64,000 bases of DNA from Sympetrum striolatum (GCA_947579665.1 OX388352.1:37380216-37444215), one strand, 5' to 3'. Shown: positions 10,701-24,129, counted from the first letter of the stretch. Made by a program: numbers and translations. Notes: generated from the sequence alone by a model not told the origin.

Positions 10701-13120
10701 GGACTCAGGTTATTGATACATGTGCTTTTTAGCCTATATTTACCCATATGCCTATTGCTTAAACTAAATGTATCAGCCTTATAGGGCTGAATAATAGTGT
10801 ACCATACCCTCTTAATGCAACCGTTAGGACAAATTTTAAGCTACTCCGTGGGTAAATTTAAACTGCTATAAATACTCCAACACTCATTTAATCCTGGCGG
10901 TCCTTTCGATAAATCTTGAAATTTTTAAGGAATAATATCTACATCTATATGTATGCCGGATTCATTACTTATTTGTTTTTGATACTCCTAAAACTATGTA
11001 AATCGATACTTTTTGTACCTTGAAATAAGTCCAAGAAACGCGTCGTGGACCATTATTGTCTTACGCAATAATTTTTACGGTTTTCACGTGTTTTAAGCAT
11101 TGCTTCTTTAATTGGGTCAACTTTAATTTGGACTATTCCAACTAAATGACGCGCCAAATAGTCTAAGGAATACCAACAATGCCATGTTATCACTTCTAAT
11201 GGAAATTTTGGATTATGATTAACTGCGGCATTATTATTATGATGTTTAACTTTATTAATTAGTATAACCTTTTACTTCTGATAAGTGAGTAGCAAGGAGT
11301 TGAATAATGGTGGCAGGTTCAGCAATCGATGTTATTTCGCATTTTTTATTAATCCTTCGTTCAACTCCAGGGTGCTATTAATATTTTTCAGTGAGAAATA
11401 CAAATATACATACATTGATATTCTCGTTTAAATATAAGCTGAATATTATGTTGAAATATCTGAATGTATACACTCTATTCATAAAAATGCAAAGATTTAA
11501 GAATTTCGTATTGAGTGAAATGTTTATCAGAAAAGTATGAAACTTCGAAAGCAAAGTCAAGATAACAAAAAAACAGAAGTTGCACTAATTCTCAAAAATG
11601 GGAAAGCAATCCATGGCAATATTGAAAAATAGAATTCACAGAATTGGGCGAGATATAGTGGAAATCCATCATGCGAAATCAAGGAATACATTGGTACTTT
11701 TTCCACAAAAATTCTGAAGACTGAATGACATTTTTGTGGAAAAAGTAACAAGCTATTCCTTCATTTCGCGACATTGAAAAAGGTTGTCATTTCCTTTGGA
11801 TCTTGAAGAAAACTTTTAAGGAAAGTCCAATCGAAACCGAAAATTCAAGAACAAGAGCATGTCAGCGCGCGGTACAAATACCAGAAAAAGGGAAAGGAAA
11901 ACAAACGGGAAAATGAAGAATAAGCTATGCTATGGAAATGTCATCTTAGCAAAAATATTTTCACGTCTATTTGCGGGGTGGGGTACTTAACACAATTACA
12001 CAAACACATCGCTAGCGGATAAAGAAGTAAAATTTGTTCCGGCAATAACTTATACGCCGACATTGAGGCTTGTGCTTGCTTACCTCCAAAATTGTCATTC
12101 ATACATGCTTCCTTACCTTAGTCAGTCGGTTTCTTCTCAGAATCTTTCTCCACTATACCCTCCTTGTGGTTTTATCTTCATGAACTTCTCATTTACTCCA
12201 ATATTGTCACAAATTTGCTTTCTTTTCTTCCCTTCTCCGTTTATCCTTCACTGTTTCTCTTCATACCACACAATCTCTTCTTAAGCACTGTTCTTCCCAA
12301 TTCTTCTATTATCTCGTAATTCTTTCCATCGTATATTTTGCTCTGATATTTTCCTTATTTCCTCATCATTTCTCACATATTTTTTTCGACACATTTTTTC
12401 CATATTCCTCCATATCCACATCTCTACGACTTTTTTCTTATCTCTGCAATGTTTCCAAATTATTGTAGTTCTACTCTCTCTGAGAGGTGATAAGGCCACA
12501 ATTTTGTCTTTTTGCCCTTGTAGCTCTGTATTCTTGGAATCATGTTTTTGATGGTTTTCAAAAATATAAAATAAGAATTTTTTATTTTCCTTTTCATCCC
12601 TGCTTCACCACGAGCTTGCTTGTCCTAGTGGATATTGACGGTGAAATCGCTGTATTGCTTGGTCACTAATCACTCCGCTTGTTTTCCAACTCGTTACTAA
12701 CTTTACTATTTCTGGGGAGAAACTACTTGCCTAATTTTGGGAGAACATGAACAGAATCCATTATGATGCTAAAAGGGGGGACTTCAAAATGCTGGCCGAA
12801 CTGTCAAAGTGCTAGAGGCTAAATAAATTGGCCTTAATATCGCATACATAGACAGAATACGGGTCATTATCATTCTGGCAGCGCTAATTTTACGTAGAGA
12901 TGTATTTTTTGGCGTGGAATGTTAAACGTTTTCTGTATCCTTGTCACCCTTCCCTGCAGGTAAATCCAGAGATAGTGGGAGAGTACTTGTGCCGGCTTTA
13001 CATTCTACTCATCTCTACGAAGTAAACTAGTCCTGCTGGAGCATTCAGTCTCGTTAAAACGTTATCATAACAAAACAAAAGTCTTTCTTCCCTATTTTCC
13101 TTCACCACTTTCTTCTCACG
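10700..13120. other. Unassigned A+T-rich sequence
   Basis: No domain or bounded element is recognised. The first few hundred bases could hold the worn 5' end of the neighbouring retrotransposon, since its endonuclease N-terminus is not found elsewhere. A pyrimidine-rich stretch covers about 12060-12480. Confidence 0.45.
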
Positions 13121-13124
13121 TCCT

Positions 13125-13427
13125 CTACACATCCGGCAACTCGGTTAGATAGTCAACCGAGCATTTTCTAACTTCTTTGGGTGGGATGGCATACGCTTCC
13201 ACCCCCTTTGAGAAAACCCATGGAAGGTTTGCCATTAGAAGTGCAGCATCCAGGTCCTTGACGTCATAAAACCGGAAGTACCAGGTGTTGGTTGTACGGT
13301 CTTTTCCGAGGTGACCATGCATTTCCATAATTGGGGCCCCTTGCTCAAGAAGGTCTATGATAACAAACTCGTGTACCTCTGAAGAGATGGGCCCTAGTTT
13401 CATCCAGGTCGTTTGAAACATCTTCAA
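13125..13427 (-). CDS. Unrecognised 100-codon open frame
   Basis: The frame begins MKMFQTTWMKLGP and ends YLTELPDV. Its amino-acid composition is balanced (TWYFRFYDVKDLDAALLMAN in the middle), and local GC is higher than in flanking DNA, which is why I list it. The frame stays open upstream of the ATG, and the ATG is preceded by CTTTGAAG, so it could be the start of an exon rather than a translation start. I recognise no domain, signal peptide or membrane segment. It could be an exon of an unannotated host gene, a transposon ORF1 remnant or a chance frame. Confidence 0.28.
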   Translation of the reverse strand: MKMFQTTWMKLGPISSEVHEFVIIDLLEQGAPIMEMHGHLGKDRTTNTWYFRFYDVKDLDAALLMANLPWVFSKGVEAYAIPPKEVRKCSVDYLTELPDV

Positions 13428-13734
13428 AGAAGTGAGTTTAAAAGTATGGAGAAGTGGAGGGGGGGTTAAGAAGGAAGGATTGCAAGTGGTGGCAGATTAG
13501 TCTTAGGAAAAAGGAGAGAGTGAGGTACATAATCACGCAATATTTGAAGGTGGGTAAAATAAACAAGGTCTTCGTCGACTTCTAAGAGGTCGCAACTGGA
13601 GGGTCTTCTACGTTCTGGGCACTGGCTCCCGTCGGGATGTTGGTGTAGGGTTGAAAATCTATCCCCGTGGAGTGGGGTAGACCACTACACACGTCACTCA
13701 GCCAATTTCACCACTCCCGCATAACAATGTGGGA

Positions 13735-13838
13735 AGCTCGTCCGGCTTTCGCTAAGATGGTCCCGGGTTCGATTCTCGGTGGAAGCCAACGTGCAAAATT
13801 ACCTAAGCTGTCACAGCACTTAGAACAATACCACTACG
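13735..13838 (+). repeat. tRNA-derived SINE, family B, copy 1
   Basis: A B-box-like GGGTTCGATTC is followed by GGTGGAAGCCAACGTGC, then ACCTAAGCTGTC, then GCACTTAGAACAATACCACTAC. The same order occurs at 16525-16615 and 48672-48757. The block ahead (CGGCTTTCGCTAAGATGG) may be the tRNA-like anticodon arm. Confidence 0.7.
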
Positions 13839-13839
13839 C

Positions 13840-16485
13840 CTTATGCGCTTTCTGTAGAGACACAAAGAGATGCTTCCTAGCAATAATAAGGTCGTTCTAA
13901 TAAAAAGGTTCGTGGGAGAGTGTTCCTGCACGAGGGATGCTGGCGGCAGATTTGCCAGGGTAGCAGCTGCCATAAATTTAGGAGGCGTGTCGCTGGGAAG
14001 ATTCTAGTTGCTGATACTGCTCCTGCGCGCCCCTACCAGCTTCTCCGAGGCTCACGGAGGGGGTGGTGCGTTACGCACTGATGATGTATGAGCTTGGATG
14101 CGGAGGGGATGTACATTGTCTCTCCGCTGGCCTAGCTGGTGGGCATGCTTGTTGAAGGGAGATAAAATCTGCTAATCCATGTACGCGGGATAGTGGGAGG
14201 GGAGGGATAGCCGTTCGGTTCATATGAAGCTATGTCGTATTTTGGGATGCTCCTCCCCTTGGGCCATTCATGATCACTTGACCGCCATCCGTAAGGCTAT
14301 AGGCGTAATGATTACCGTACCAGGAAAAAGACGGGCACGTTGTGGGAATGGATCCCTAAGCCGCAGAACAGATGCCAAGAGATTCATTGGTATGTCGTGA
14401 TCTCTCACCAGCGAGGGCATTCAGAAATTTATCCCTCTTTGCATTCCATTTTCCCATTGTCATTTCGTTGGTTATCTGAGACTACCAGGCTTTCTTCAGG
14501 TCTCGTGATGGAGGATACGCTTTATTGATTATTTTCGCTGTGAGGGAGAGCGCGTGGTAGAGAGTGAAAAATCTTTCCCTCTCTGGAGGGAGTTCTCTAT
14601 GTATAGCCGTATTTTGTCTGCGTATTTACTTTTGAAGATAGGGCGTTAATTAATTGCATGAATATTAAATAATAACCGTAAATGTTGGGCGGTTGAGAGG
14701 GATTACCGGCTTGACCCTGCAAAAAAAAGTAAATAAATAAATTCGTAGATCTTATTTGGCTTCAGGGACAATGGAAGCTGGTTTCCTCTCGGGAGCTTGA
14801 ACCTGCCTTAATTGAATTTATATTAGACCACCTCTGTTGGCACTATTCTCCCTTGTCTTTCATCATGTGCACTGCCAGCATCTGTACCTCACCAAATAAT
14901 CCGTGTTGATTATCCCATCCGATCATTACAGCTTTCTCCGCCGTAAATACGGAGTTAGCGGAGTTGACGCTCACCATGAGTAAAAAACGGCTTCCACGCG
15001 AAGCCTAAGATGAAGATCTAATGCTTGGGCTCACGAGTTTGGGGAGGGGAGGAGATGTTTATCTTAGAGAAACATCTATTCTTTTCCCTCGTTTCTCTCC
15101 ATCCTCATATTAGTTATTCTTGCATCTAGGATAATGACAAAAAAGGAAAACAGCCGTCTTGCCAATTTCTTAGGATAAATCACACATTACTTAATCATTC
15201 TCAATTATCATTCAAGGATGATTTGGAGCTTCTTTTGAAGTTTGCAGAATTGTTTCTTACATGCCATCGTCTGTTGTTGATGTGATATTTGGTGGTGCTC
15301 TTTTTCTTCCCCAATAGCACTATTCTACCCTAAACGCAATTTGGTGGAGTAGTTGATATCAGTCAAATAATTTTAATAATTTAATATGGTACCTTTAAGT
15401 ATAATAATTAGATGGTGACAAAATTACAAAAAGGTAACAAAAATATCTTGATATTAATTCAAATAATGTCAAATTGGTATAGTCCATTCGCGATCTTGAG
15501 TCAGATGACGGACTACTAATTCAACCGCTTACTGATGCTGCATTAATTGCGTCGCGGGAAAGCTGTATGCGGATGACTTCCCTTCTCAAGAAGCGTTGTC
15601 CTTCCTATTTTGTAATATATATTTCAGTTAGAAGGCATTTCAGCTACGGAGTGTCACCCTCAAGCATAGGAATTGGCTATAACCTGAGGGCGGAAGTGAA
15701 AAAGTACCTGGCGATATTCGTGGAACATCGTAGAAAAATTTTTGCGGACGAGAAAATACAAATACATCTGAAATTTAAAGAGAAATGCGTAAGGGATTGA
15801 TTGATTCGTTTAAATAGGTCCACTTTCTCAAAGAATAATTTCTGAAGCTGCAAACTCCTCAGCTGTGAAGGGAGTATACGCCCACTAAATTGGAGATGAT
15901 TCGGGCAAAACGTATGTTTAATTAAAAACTCTGCCGTCAAATAAAAAGTCGCAAACAGACGCTAGCAAAAAGCCACGAGTTATTCGTAACCAACTGAAAT
16001 AATGATGGAATAGATATGTTGAGAAAGTGGAGTTAGAGAAGTGTCACTTATTGCTTTTTTATTTAAATGTAGTGCTAATGAATTTACGATTCTTCTTAGG
16101 AGGGTTTTAATTTCTCCAATCTTCTTTTTGATGGACAGACTGTTGTTGGACCTGTCTTGAAATTGATGGTGTGGAATTACAACGGTTTCTGCAAATTCTG
16201 CTAAGAACTCGCTTAGTTATTTTATGAAGCAGAATTAGTCTCACTATCTCATATGAAATCCATCTAAGACCTGAAAGACTCTGTATGTCAGAGAGTTATA
16301 TTTTAGAAAAGATTCTCTATGATCCAAATAAGCTGAGAAGTGTTTTCACATCAGAGAGATGAAAATACTCGATTTTCGTAATCCCTAACGTTTATACGCA
16401 AATTCTGCAGAATAAAATAACAATTGGTAACAATTAAAGGACTATTTTTCTATTATTCTCCAGCAGGAAACATAACCTGAAGGTG
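13840..16485. other. Unassigned sequence
   Basis: The first 700 bp is moderately G+C-rich and looks non-repetitive, then composition falls back to A+T-rich. No domain, RNA gene or bounded element is recognised on either strand. Confidence 0.45.
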
Positions 16486-16489
16486 GGAT

Positions 16490-16615
16490 ACCAGATAGTC
16501 ATGTGGGTTGGGTGTATGGCTTTGGTAAAAGCGGTCCCGGATTCGATTCCAAGTGGAAGCAAATGTGCGGAATGGTCCAAGCAATTGAAGCACTTTTAAC
16601 AATACTACTAGCACC
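16490..16615 (+). repeat. tRNA-derived SINE, family B, copy 2
   Basis: GGATTCGATTCC (B box) is followed by AAGTGGAAGCAAATGTGCGG, then GTCCAAGC, then GAAGCACTTTTAACAATACT and ACTAGCACC. The upstream GGGTTGGGTGTATGGCTTTGG is the probable tRNA-like 5' half. It is clearly homologous to the copies at 13.7 and 48.7 kb. Confidence 0.75.
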
Positions 16616-16619
16616 CCAT

Positions 16620-17685
16620 GACCTGTAACTTTAAAATGAACTCCACATTTCGCATACCTTGTGCGGCTCTCAGTATCCTGGGATGCATAGGACCCGAAAA
16701 GCAAAAAATGCACGTTGGGTTGCATATGTACCAGGATACCCGTACCATTTTTAACTGTAAAACGACTGACGACCGAAAATGCATGTAAAATAGTACTCTA
16801 AATGGGGTTTCGTTTTCGCCTTAATTTCAAATGAATCTGTTTAATTTTATTCCTGATGAGAACCTAATTATAATAAACTTCTGTTTCTGCATTATTATCC
16901 TATAACGTCGTGTATTAGCTTCTCCTTTCACTGATCACGCAATTTTTCTACTCTGTAAATGTCGCATTTGCACTGTTTCCCAACTGGTGTGCCATAAATG
17001 TGCTCTAGGCGAACCGCTTAATAAATGGTTTTAATGATTTTATATTAATTTACAACCGGACGAAATGTTCTAAGGTTACACAATGAATGCGATTTACTTT
17101 GCAAGTCTTTCAGTATTTAGTGAGAAAATGTTTTGGCTGAATTACTGTCGACGCTTAGGTTCTAAAACATTTTTCTTGCTTTTTTAAAGATTTTTTTCCT
17201 TTCTCTTGGACTATAGCTTAGTTCATAAAAAAGTATTCCGCAAATTCATAGTAAATTCTTGAACTCGATTAAATGTACGAGAGCAAGAGAGGCAGCGCTT
17301 CATTAAAGGGGAGACATTCATAAACATCTTTCCCTCGGTGGAACTAAATGAACCTCGTTGGACTCAATATAGTGATTGAACTGCACAGGTGCAACATAAC
17401 TTAAGAAATACATGTAAAGGATCGTGAGGATAAGAGTCAGAAAGGTTCGGGCGATCATGCAAGATGATGCAAAAAGCTAGTATATGAACATTAACTGTTT
17501 GCAATATCCACATAAAGAGGAAAGACTGATTGATCTATTTTAAAATAATATAAATATTTCTCTAAAGTTAAAATTAATTACTTAGAATTGCAAGTGTATT
17601 TTTCCAATGTGGAGTATTAACTCCGCTAATCTTAACTCATAAATTGACAATATGACCCAAAGCCCAAAGTGGAAGGAGGATAAAA
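16620..17685. other. Unassigned A+T-rich sequence
   Basis: No supported feature. Confidence 0.5.
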
Positions 17686-17689
17686 AACA

Positions 17690-17905
17690 ATATCTCAATT
17701 CATGTTCGCTGTTAACTTCCCTAATGATCCACGAGATGGATCAGAAGCAACGATCTGACCTCTATCTTCTGAACTCTCTATTTCCCGGTAAATTACCTTG
17801 TCGTCCGCGAGTATCCTAACAATATGTGATTGCTTAGATCGTTGATATATAACATAGCAACGGTTTGATTACGCTAGCCGCACCTACAGAATATCACCGG
17901 AATCC
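17690..17905 (-). pseudogene. Non-LTR reverse transcriptase fragment
   Basis: The minus strand reads SVIKPLLCYI, then INDLSN in a neighbouring frame, then HIVRILADDKVIYREIESSE. These match the [15 protein letters not shown] and VRLFADDCVIYREI stretches of CR1/L2/Jockey-type RTs in the right order and spacing. It is only about 70 codons long and frameshifted. Confidence 0.7.
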
Positions 17906-19730
17906 ACCCATCAAATAAAGCATCAAATTTACAATGTTCTTAAATACTTTTCATGTATAAATCTCTTTGATACGGGGCTTTTTATACCACCAAAATACCA
18001 GTGGTGTATAAGGAAACCAGAAAACACATCAAAAATCTGTATAACGACAAAACGTCAACCACCATGTACTAATTCCCCATATATCTGTTACAATAAACAT
18101 AATGTCTATGTCTATGTAAGAACCCTGCAAGCCGCCTTTCGGCGTGTGGCAGGGTGTGACAGTGACATAATTTGCAGCATCGATCACTGGACTCAATGAG
18201 AGAGAGAACAGTATCATCAATGAGAGTTTATATTTCTTGTTAGCGAAAGTTTTACCCAAATGATCCGCGTTTGCTGTCGGATATCGCTAATTACTTTTCA
18301 CTGTCGTCCGTTTACTAAGGTACCATCTTGTATTCTTTAAACCGATTTCAATTAGCATTTGTCATTCTGGAACTTTACGCTAGATATCGTGACATAGTTA
18401 TTCTATATTTATTATGTATTTTTTATTAAAATGAATGCAATCCTGTGCATTGATACGATACTAGATTGAAAAAAAAACAAAAATGTTTTCTTGCTACAAA
18501 ATACAAAAACGGCATTGAAAAAATAGCTACAATCAAAACATAAGAAACTTACAATTTGTCATTATGATCCTCCTTAGGAAAGCAATGGCTCGTCAGAAGG
18601 TGCTAGGATACAGAACGTTAGTTCCATATGTATAAATACCAGAAATATAAAAATGTACGTAAATTAAAACATCTGATAGATTAATAAAATAAAATTATTA
18701 TTAATATAATGGTCAATCTTTAATTTAAATCCTTAAACTGCCAAAATTAGAAATTTCACATCAAAATATTGGTAACATATTAAAGATCATAGGTAAAGTG
18801 ACTGAAATTTGTCGTTTACCGTTATTTTTACGATATATTTATGGCACAACCTATCTAATACGTGCATTCGTGTATCTGATTTATGCCGTTAAATTCCAAC
18901 AATTTTGTATTTATTTGCATATTATAATAGTATTCTAAAATCATGATTTATTTTTTACAATAAACTGAATGGTAACAACCCATGGTCTTGATAACAGCAC
19001 CTTTTATTTACAACAACAGAATTACTATCATGAAATATTTATTTTAATATTTTATTTTGAATTTAAATCAGATTTGTATCAAGATTATTGCCACTGCCCC
19101 AAATATTCAATTTAGTAATATCAATGAATCGTTATAACTATCCTTCTATTCTCAATAGCATATGTTTCTACGTTTACAAAATTTTGCTCTTTCAATCGAT
19201 AAAAACATTACAGGAAAAGGAAATCCATTTCGATTCTGTTATCCCCCGATATTTCTCTCCAGATAATCTGGGTATTAAATTTCATTTTTCATTTCTTCCT
19301 TTGTCTGCTTTTGGGGCGTTGTTTCATAAGTATTTCCTAGAAATGTTCTCTTATTTCTTCTATTTTTCTCCATCCAACTCTATGATGATAGTAATAACGC
19401 CATATGTCTTCCCAAATTTTACCAATTGCTACTCACCTCTGTGTATTTTCTTATTAAACTTCAAGGCCAATTGGATGCGGATATCTTGCGATGTCTTCAT
19501 TCTCTAAACTAAGCCTGGCAAGCCCTAATTATAACTTTGATATAACTTCCGTACCAAACTTAGGTTTCTGATGATCAAGTTCGCTTTGATACATATATAA
19601 TTCACATAGTTACCGATGTTAAGTTATTACTCGAAGTGATTTCTAGGTAACGAATATTTTTATTTGTCGGTGTGTATTGGTCACATCTCTGAGGTTGGAA
19701 TTAATTTTATTTCGGTTTGCGACCATAAAT
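17905..19730. other. Unassigned A+T-rich sequence with one hairpin repeat
   Basis: At 18123-18154 CCCTGC and GCAGGG flank a GCCGCCTTTCGGC core, a stable hairpin homologous to the sequence at 6994-7050. The 139-codon frame at 19088-19507 is low-complexity F/S/Y/I-rich and is not convincing as a gene. Confidence 0.5.
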
Positions 19731-19735
19731 TAAAA

Positions 19736-20660
19736 AATCTGATGTGGCCAGCACATGACTTTTTCCATATATAAGATGTAAATATTTATCTACGACAGTA
19801 ATTTCGAACTCTATATTCCATCTAAACTTGGAAGATGAGTGATTAATATATATATATTATTATCTTTGATGCCAAAAACATTATAAAAAATAATGTTTTT
19901 CGGGACATGATCGATGAAAAACGATGGAATTTGCCTTTCGCCGATAGAGCCCAGAGCGCCCACAAAGTACATAATCAGCAACTTCCGGTTTATCAGTATT
20001 TCATAAATAACTCCTAAACAATCAGTGATACAAAAATATGTTTCAAACAAAAATTATAGTAAATTACATTTTCTAAAACTTTTGTAATTAATGGTATATA
20101 CCTTAATATGATATTTATGGAGATATTTTTAAAACCGGAAATGAGCTTTGAAGAATGAAGCTCAACGTCCGGTTAACTGATTTACTCCAAAAACTAATCA
20201 ACTCTAACGACACTAACCAAAATACTATATATGAAATTTGGTGTTGACACAATCAATGGTTTTCATGCTAGAGCGCCCACAAAGTAATTATCAGCTACTT
20301 CCGGTTTATCGGTATTTCACGAATAACTCCTAATCAACCGGTGATACAAAAATATGTTAAATACAAAAGTTATAGTAAATTACATTATCTAAAACTTTTA
20401 TAAGTAATACAATGCACGTATATATCATATTTAGGGAGATATTTTGAAAACCGGAAATGAGCTTTGTTGAATGAAGCTCGACTTCCGGTTAACCGATTTA
20501 CTCCAAAAACTAATCAACTTTGACAGCACACAAAACAGTACTATATATGAAGTTTGGTATTGATACGACCGCTAGTTTTTACGTTAGAGCGCCCACTAGC
20601 ACACACACACATACAGACACAGACACACAGACAAACACACACACACACACAACACACAAA
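19736..20660 (+). mobile_element. Non-autonomous (CA)n repeat with two 316-bp units, copy B
   Basis: It starts with AAATCTGATGTGGCCAGCAC and TTTTTCCATATATAAGATG, shared with copies C and D. It carries two full ~316-bp units bounded by GAGCGCCCAC at 19954, 20271 and 20587, then a (CA)n tract (about 20598-20655). It is inverted relative to copy A. The terminal palindrome seen in copies A and C is absent, so the right end is truncated. Confidence 0.78.
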
Positions 20661-20900
20661 TTCGTTAGTGGAGGACACAGGCCTTACTTAAACTCAATAA
20701 GTATTCACTAGCTCTCTATTCTTTTAGAGATACTAGATTTTCTTTAATAATATTACATATTAATACATGCGATTTTCATGTATCGTTTGTTCAATGTATA
20801 AAGGTAAAATTTAAATTAAAGTTGCTGATGCTACTGCGATTCTGAAGATATACAAAATTATATACCTCAATTATGCAAAAAATATTTTAAATTAGTCAAA

Positions 20901-21032
20901 AAGCTTGTCAAAGTCACCTCAGTGCAGAAGGGCATGTCCACTTATGGTGAACATACATCAGTTCGGGCATTTGCTATTTGGAAATACAGTGGGGATGCAC
21001 ACGATTGGACGCAGGAGGCTTTGGACCAGCTT
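20901..21032. mobile_element. ~133-bp element with AGCTGGTC-type ends, copy 1
   Basis: Starts AAGCTTGTCAAAGTCACCTC and ends TTTGGACCAGCTT, so the ends are short inverted repeats. The reverse complement aligns throughout with 42708-42840 and 51358-51526, including the GCCCGAACTGATGTA-like core and the CGTCCAATCGTGTGCA-like block. No coding capacity. Confidence 0.6.
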
Positions 21033-21404
21033 GAATGCAGAATTAAAATCTGCGCTATATATACCTCTTGAAATGGGAAGAGTTTTGGGCGCGAGGAATT
21101 CATTTTGAAGATAGCAATTTATTCATCTACTCATCTTAGTTTGCAGTTAATGTTTCGCATGAAAAGTTACATGTATGAACTTTCAAACGAGCAAGACTAT
21201 TTTTAAGTTTTTAAAATCATTATTAAACGTATTCCTTTCGTTTTTTTATCTAATGTTGAAATAAAACATTTCTGACCAATGCCTAACACAAATGGATAAT
21301 AAATAATAGATGAGATATCATATTTTAGCTTAATTAACGGAAAGCAATCACTTGCGGGTATTGAAATTGCTCGTACTACCTTGTCTCATTTAAGTAGGCA
21401 AGCC

Positions 21405-21725
21405 TTTTAGGTAATCATCCTCATACGTTACCAATTTTACGTTAAGTTACCCAAGACAGTTACTCCAAGATCTTTCACCAATTTTACTACAATACTATTT
21501 TTAATTAAAGTGTTTCCATCGAAATATGTGCGAATAATTATTAGTAACACATACCCGTTCCATGAGGATAACTACTAAATTATTTTCTACACTAACCTGT
21601 AACTGCATGTTTTTTCACCCTTTCATATACCTATCTAAATCATTACTAAAAATCTGGGACTCGGAAGGGGATTTCCCGATTGCTAGTTCGTAGCTATATC
21701 CATTTATTTTCAATTTAGTTAAAGG
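21405..21725 (-). pseudogene. Non-LTR reverse transcriptase fragment (post-catalytic part)
   Basis: The minus strand reads MQLQVSVENNLVVIL, then in another frame FDGNTLIKNSIVVKLVKDLG followed by VTVLGNL. This is the stretch after the catalytic FADD box (W..M.LN..KC..L ... YLGV.L...L.W) in CR1/L2/Jockey RTs. The same segment in opposite orientation is at 42090-42450. Confidence 0.65.
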
Positions 21726-22848
21726 AATGTAGACAATATGAGGGCTGTACGCTAAATATTCGACTTAAAGTATCTTGTCTACATCATTATTCGTCGGACT
21801 GTGTTTGCAATTATATCAAAACGTCAATATTGTGTCTTGAACTGCGCATGCCTTCGCTATTTTCTTCTCCTTTTTCTGAAGTGAAAATGTCCAACTTCCT
21901 CATAAAGAGACCTTCATGTAAAGTTACTGCTCCATTTCCCTCTGGAACAAATCGTTATTGTTAAGGGCTTAACCAGAATTGTAAGGCATCCGAGATTTAC
22001 ATTAGCTGTGCTAAATTTTATTCCGTAATATTTACGCTGATTGCGTGCTGCATATTCCTAAGCAAAATGATGCAAAATCGGCCCCGACGTTGTCAGTAAT
22101 ATTCCTCGAAATCGGGGATAGCAAAATGCAAGAAGGGATTCCATATCGCTAAATTAGTTACATTGGTCGCATATAATCATAATTTTCGATAACACACATT
22201 GAATTATTTTGTAAATAAACGTTTATACTATGAGCAACATGTATTGGGTCAAATTAAAAGGGACTCAAAAGAGGACTTTTATCTCAGAAAGGGTTATTAA
22301 TGTTAGCACTTCGTGAATATGAATTTCCTGGAAGAGAGGTGTTTACATCAATTGTTTACATCACATGTTAGGGTGTTTTGATAACCAGTAGTAACTTGGA
22401 TATTATTCACATTATTAATGCCGATGAAATTGCTTCCATTGAGCTGGCCCATTTTCCCATTTACCTATATCGCTCCATTTACTGCAAGCAATAACATCCC
22501 CATTAGTCGTGTAATGTACCAAGTCCCTCACTTATATGATATCAACTAAAAATTATGCTCTGAGAGAAGGAGGTAGTATATTTGTATAATTCTGATTTAT
22601 AAGTACATTACCAATTTGTCGAGACTTGTATAATTAGAGTGGATACGAAACAGAGCATTTAGAAATTTAATAAATTTCAACCTCAGGGACTTTTAATTAT
22701 CAAATTCTAAAAGAGTGAATAAGGATAACCTCCAGTTGCAAACTGATTTACATGTTTTTTTTTAATCAATGATGTACCACAAATCTAAGGAAATTAAAAC
22801 ATAGAGGCACATTGGTAATGTGTTCCGAAATCGTAAGTCAGCATCCAG
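21725..22848. other. Unassigned A+T-rich sequence
   Basis: No supported feature up to the TA duplication of the transposon at 22851. Confidence 0.5.
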
Positions 22849-22850
22849 TA

Positions 22851-24129
22851 GGGGAGACCGGGGCTGGTTGGCCGAGTTTTGTTTTCGGAATTTCTGTACT
22901 CATTTTGGTTTGGCTTTTTGAAAAACGGTTCGCTCTGTCATTAAGATACAACCTTTGAGCATATATGTGAATTTGTTCATCTATGAAAAAAAATCAGGGA
23001 AAAAGTTATAAACAATCAAATGCGGCACCGAAATTCGGCCAACCAACCCCAGGGCCGGGGTAGGTTGGCCGAGTTTTGTAAAATAAGTGAAAGATATCAA
23101 ATGCATCAATAGAAAATATTTATTAGTGTAAAAAAGTTAGCGTACATAGTTTTTTAATATGTAGGTACGTAAAAAACTCAGCTCTTTATTTTTTAGTCTT
23201 TTTAACACATTTAGACTTATTGTTAGTTTCGGCAGCTTTAGTGAAGTTTTTCATAGCTCTCGCGGCTTTCCTTTCCTCTGCCAGCGTACGCTTACGTTTG
23301 CTTTCATTTTTCTCATTCTCCAATGCTGCTTTAATTGGGGAATCGGTCAAAATTTCGGTCGATCGGTGTTTACGATCTTGACGCTTCTTCGAATCAGTTC
23401 GTGCACTTGCCTTAGGGAGAGGTCTGACGTCTTCAGAGAGGCTTACATCTGCAGCAGATTCTATGCTAATGGACGAGTTTTGTTCAGGGTTGGGTCGATC
23501 TGTGACAAATCCTGCCAGGAACTCGTCAGGAGGAAAAATTTCAGGATTGAAAGGGCACACGCCAGAGACTCTGAAACCAGCTCGAATATTGTTCGGTGTG
23601 CAGGCGATTTGAAATGCACTAGCTACGATTCCCGGAATGTCGTATATGGTCATTGTTTTGCCAGGGTTGTTCGTTATCCACGCATCAGAGTAGTATTTAC
23701 GAATTTTTTAAATTTACAACTCGGCCAACCAGCCCCACACAAAACTCGGCCAACCTACCCCAATGAATGTTTTCGAGAACAATCACGGTTGACAAAAACA
23801 AAAGTGAGGTTACCCTGGAAACCAATATAAAATTTTGTAGTGTTTTCAATACTCTTTCCAGCGGTACCACGTTTTTTGAAATCGGATGGAAATTGACTCG
23901 TTTTACGAAGATTACTTTACAAGAACAGAAATTTACTCACCAGTGTCGAAAAAAGAAAAAACCTGCTCCTGCGAAAACGGCAACACGAAAGCACCTGAAA
24001 TTACGTCGGTACATGGACGAACTAATACCCCACCAAAATCACTATAGTTGTCGCAACTGTGACCAAAAGTCGTTTTAAAAAAGACACTCGGCCAACCTGC
24101 CCCTTCGGCCAACCAGCCCCGGTCTCCCC
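22851..24129. mobile_element. pogo-type DNA transposon, internally deleted
   Basis: Terminal inverted repeats begin GGGGAGACCGGGGCTGGTTG on the left and end with the reverse complement at 24129. Both ends are flanked by TA (22849-22850 and 24130-24131), the target duplication expected of Tc1/mariner/pogo elements. The motif GGTTGGCCGA(G/A) or its complement recurs about seven times at the ends and around internal positions 23035, 23061, 23722 and 23744, giving nested subterminal inverted repeats. At 1279 bp with only the C-terminus of a transposase, it is a deletion derivative. Confidence 0.88.
23186..23700 (-). pseudogene. C-terminal part of pogo-like DDE transposase
   Basis: The 155-codon frame starting at 23653 can be extended upstream in frame to about 23695 (KYYSDAWITNNPGKT). 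It then reads YDIPGIVASAF, NIRAGFRVSGVCPFNPEIFP and FVTDRPNPE. This is the signature of the region after the DDE catalytic core in pogo/Tigger/jerky-type transposases. A lysine/arginine-rich tail (SKRKRTLAEERKAARAMKN) follows. The DNA-binding helix-turn-helix half and the catalytic residues are absent, so the protein cannot be catalytic. The reading frame itself is intact, which suggests a fairly young copy or a deletion of an active parent. Confidence 0.82.

Noticed and set aside
19088..19507. 139-codon frame, the longest plus-strand frame in the first third
   Set aside because: Low-complexity, rich in F/S/Y/I as expected from pyrimidine-rich A+T DNA; no domain or splice support.
23366..24078. 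Plus-strand frames of 154 and 103 codons in the pogo element
   Set aside because: The first is antisense to the recognisable transposase C-terminus; the second has no family resemblance.
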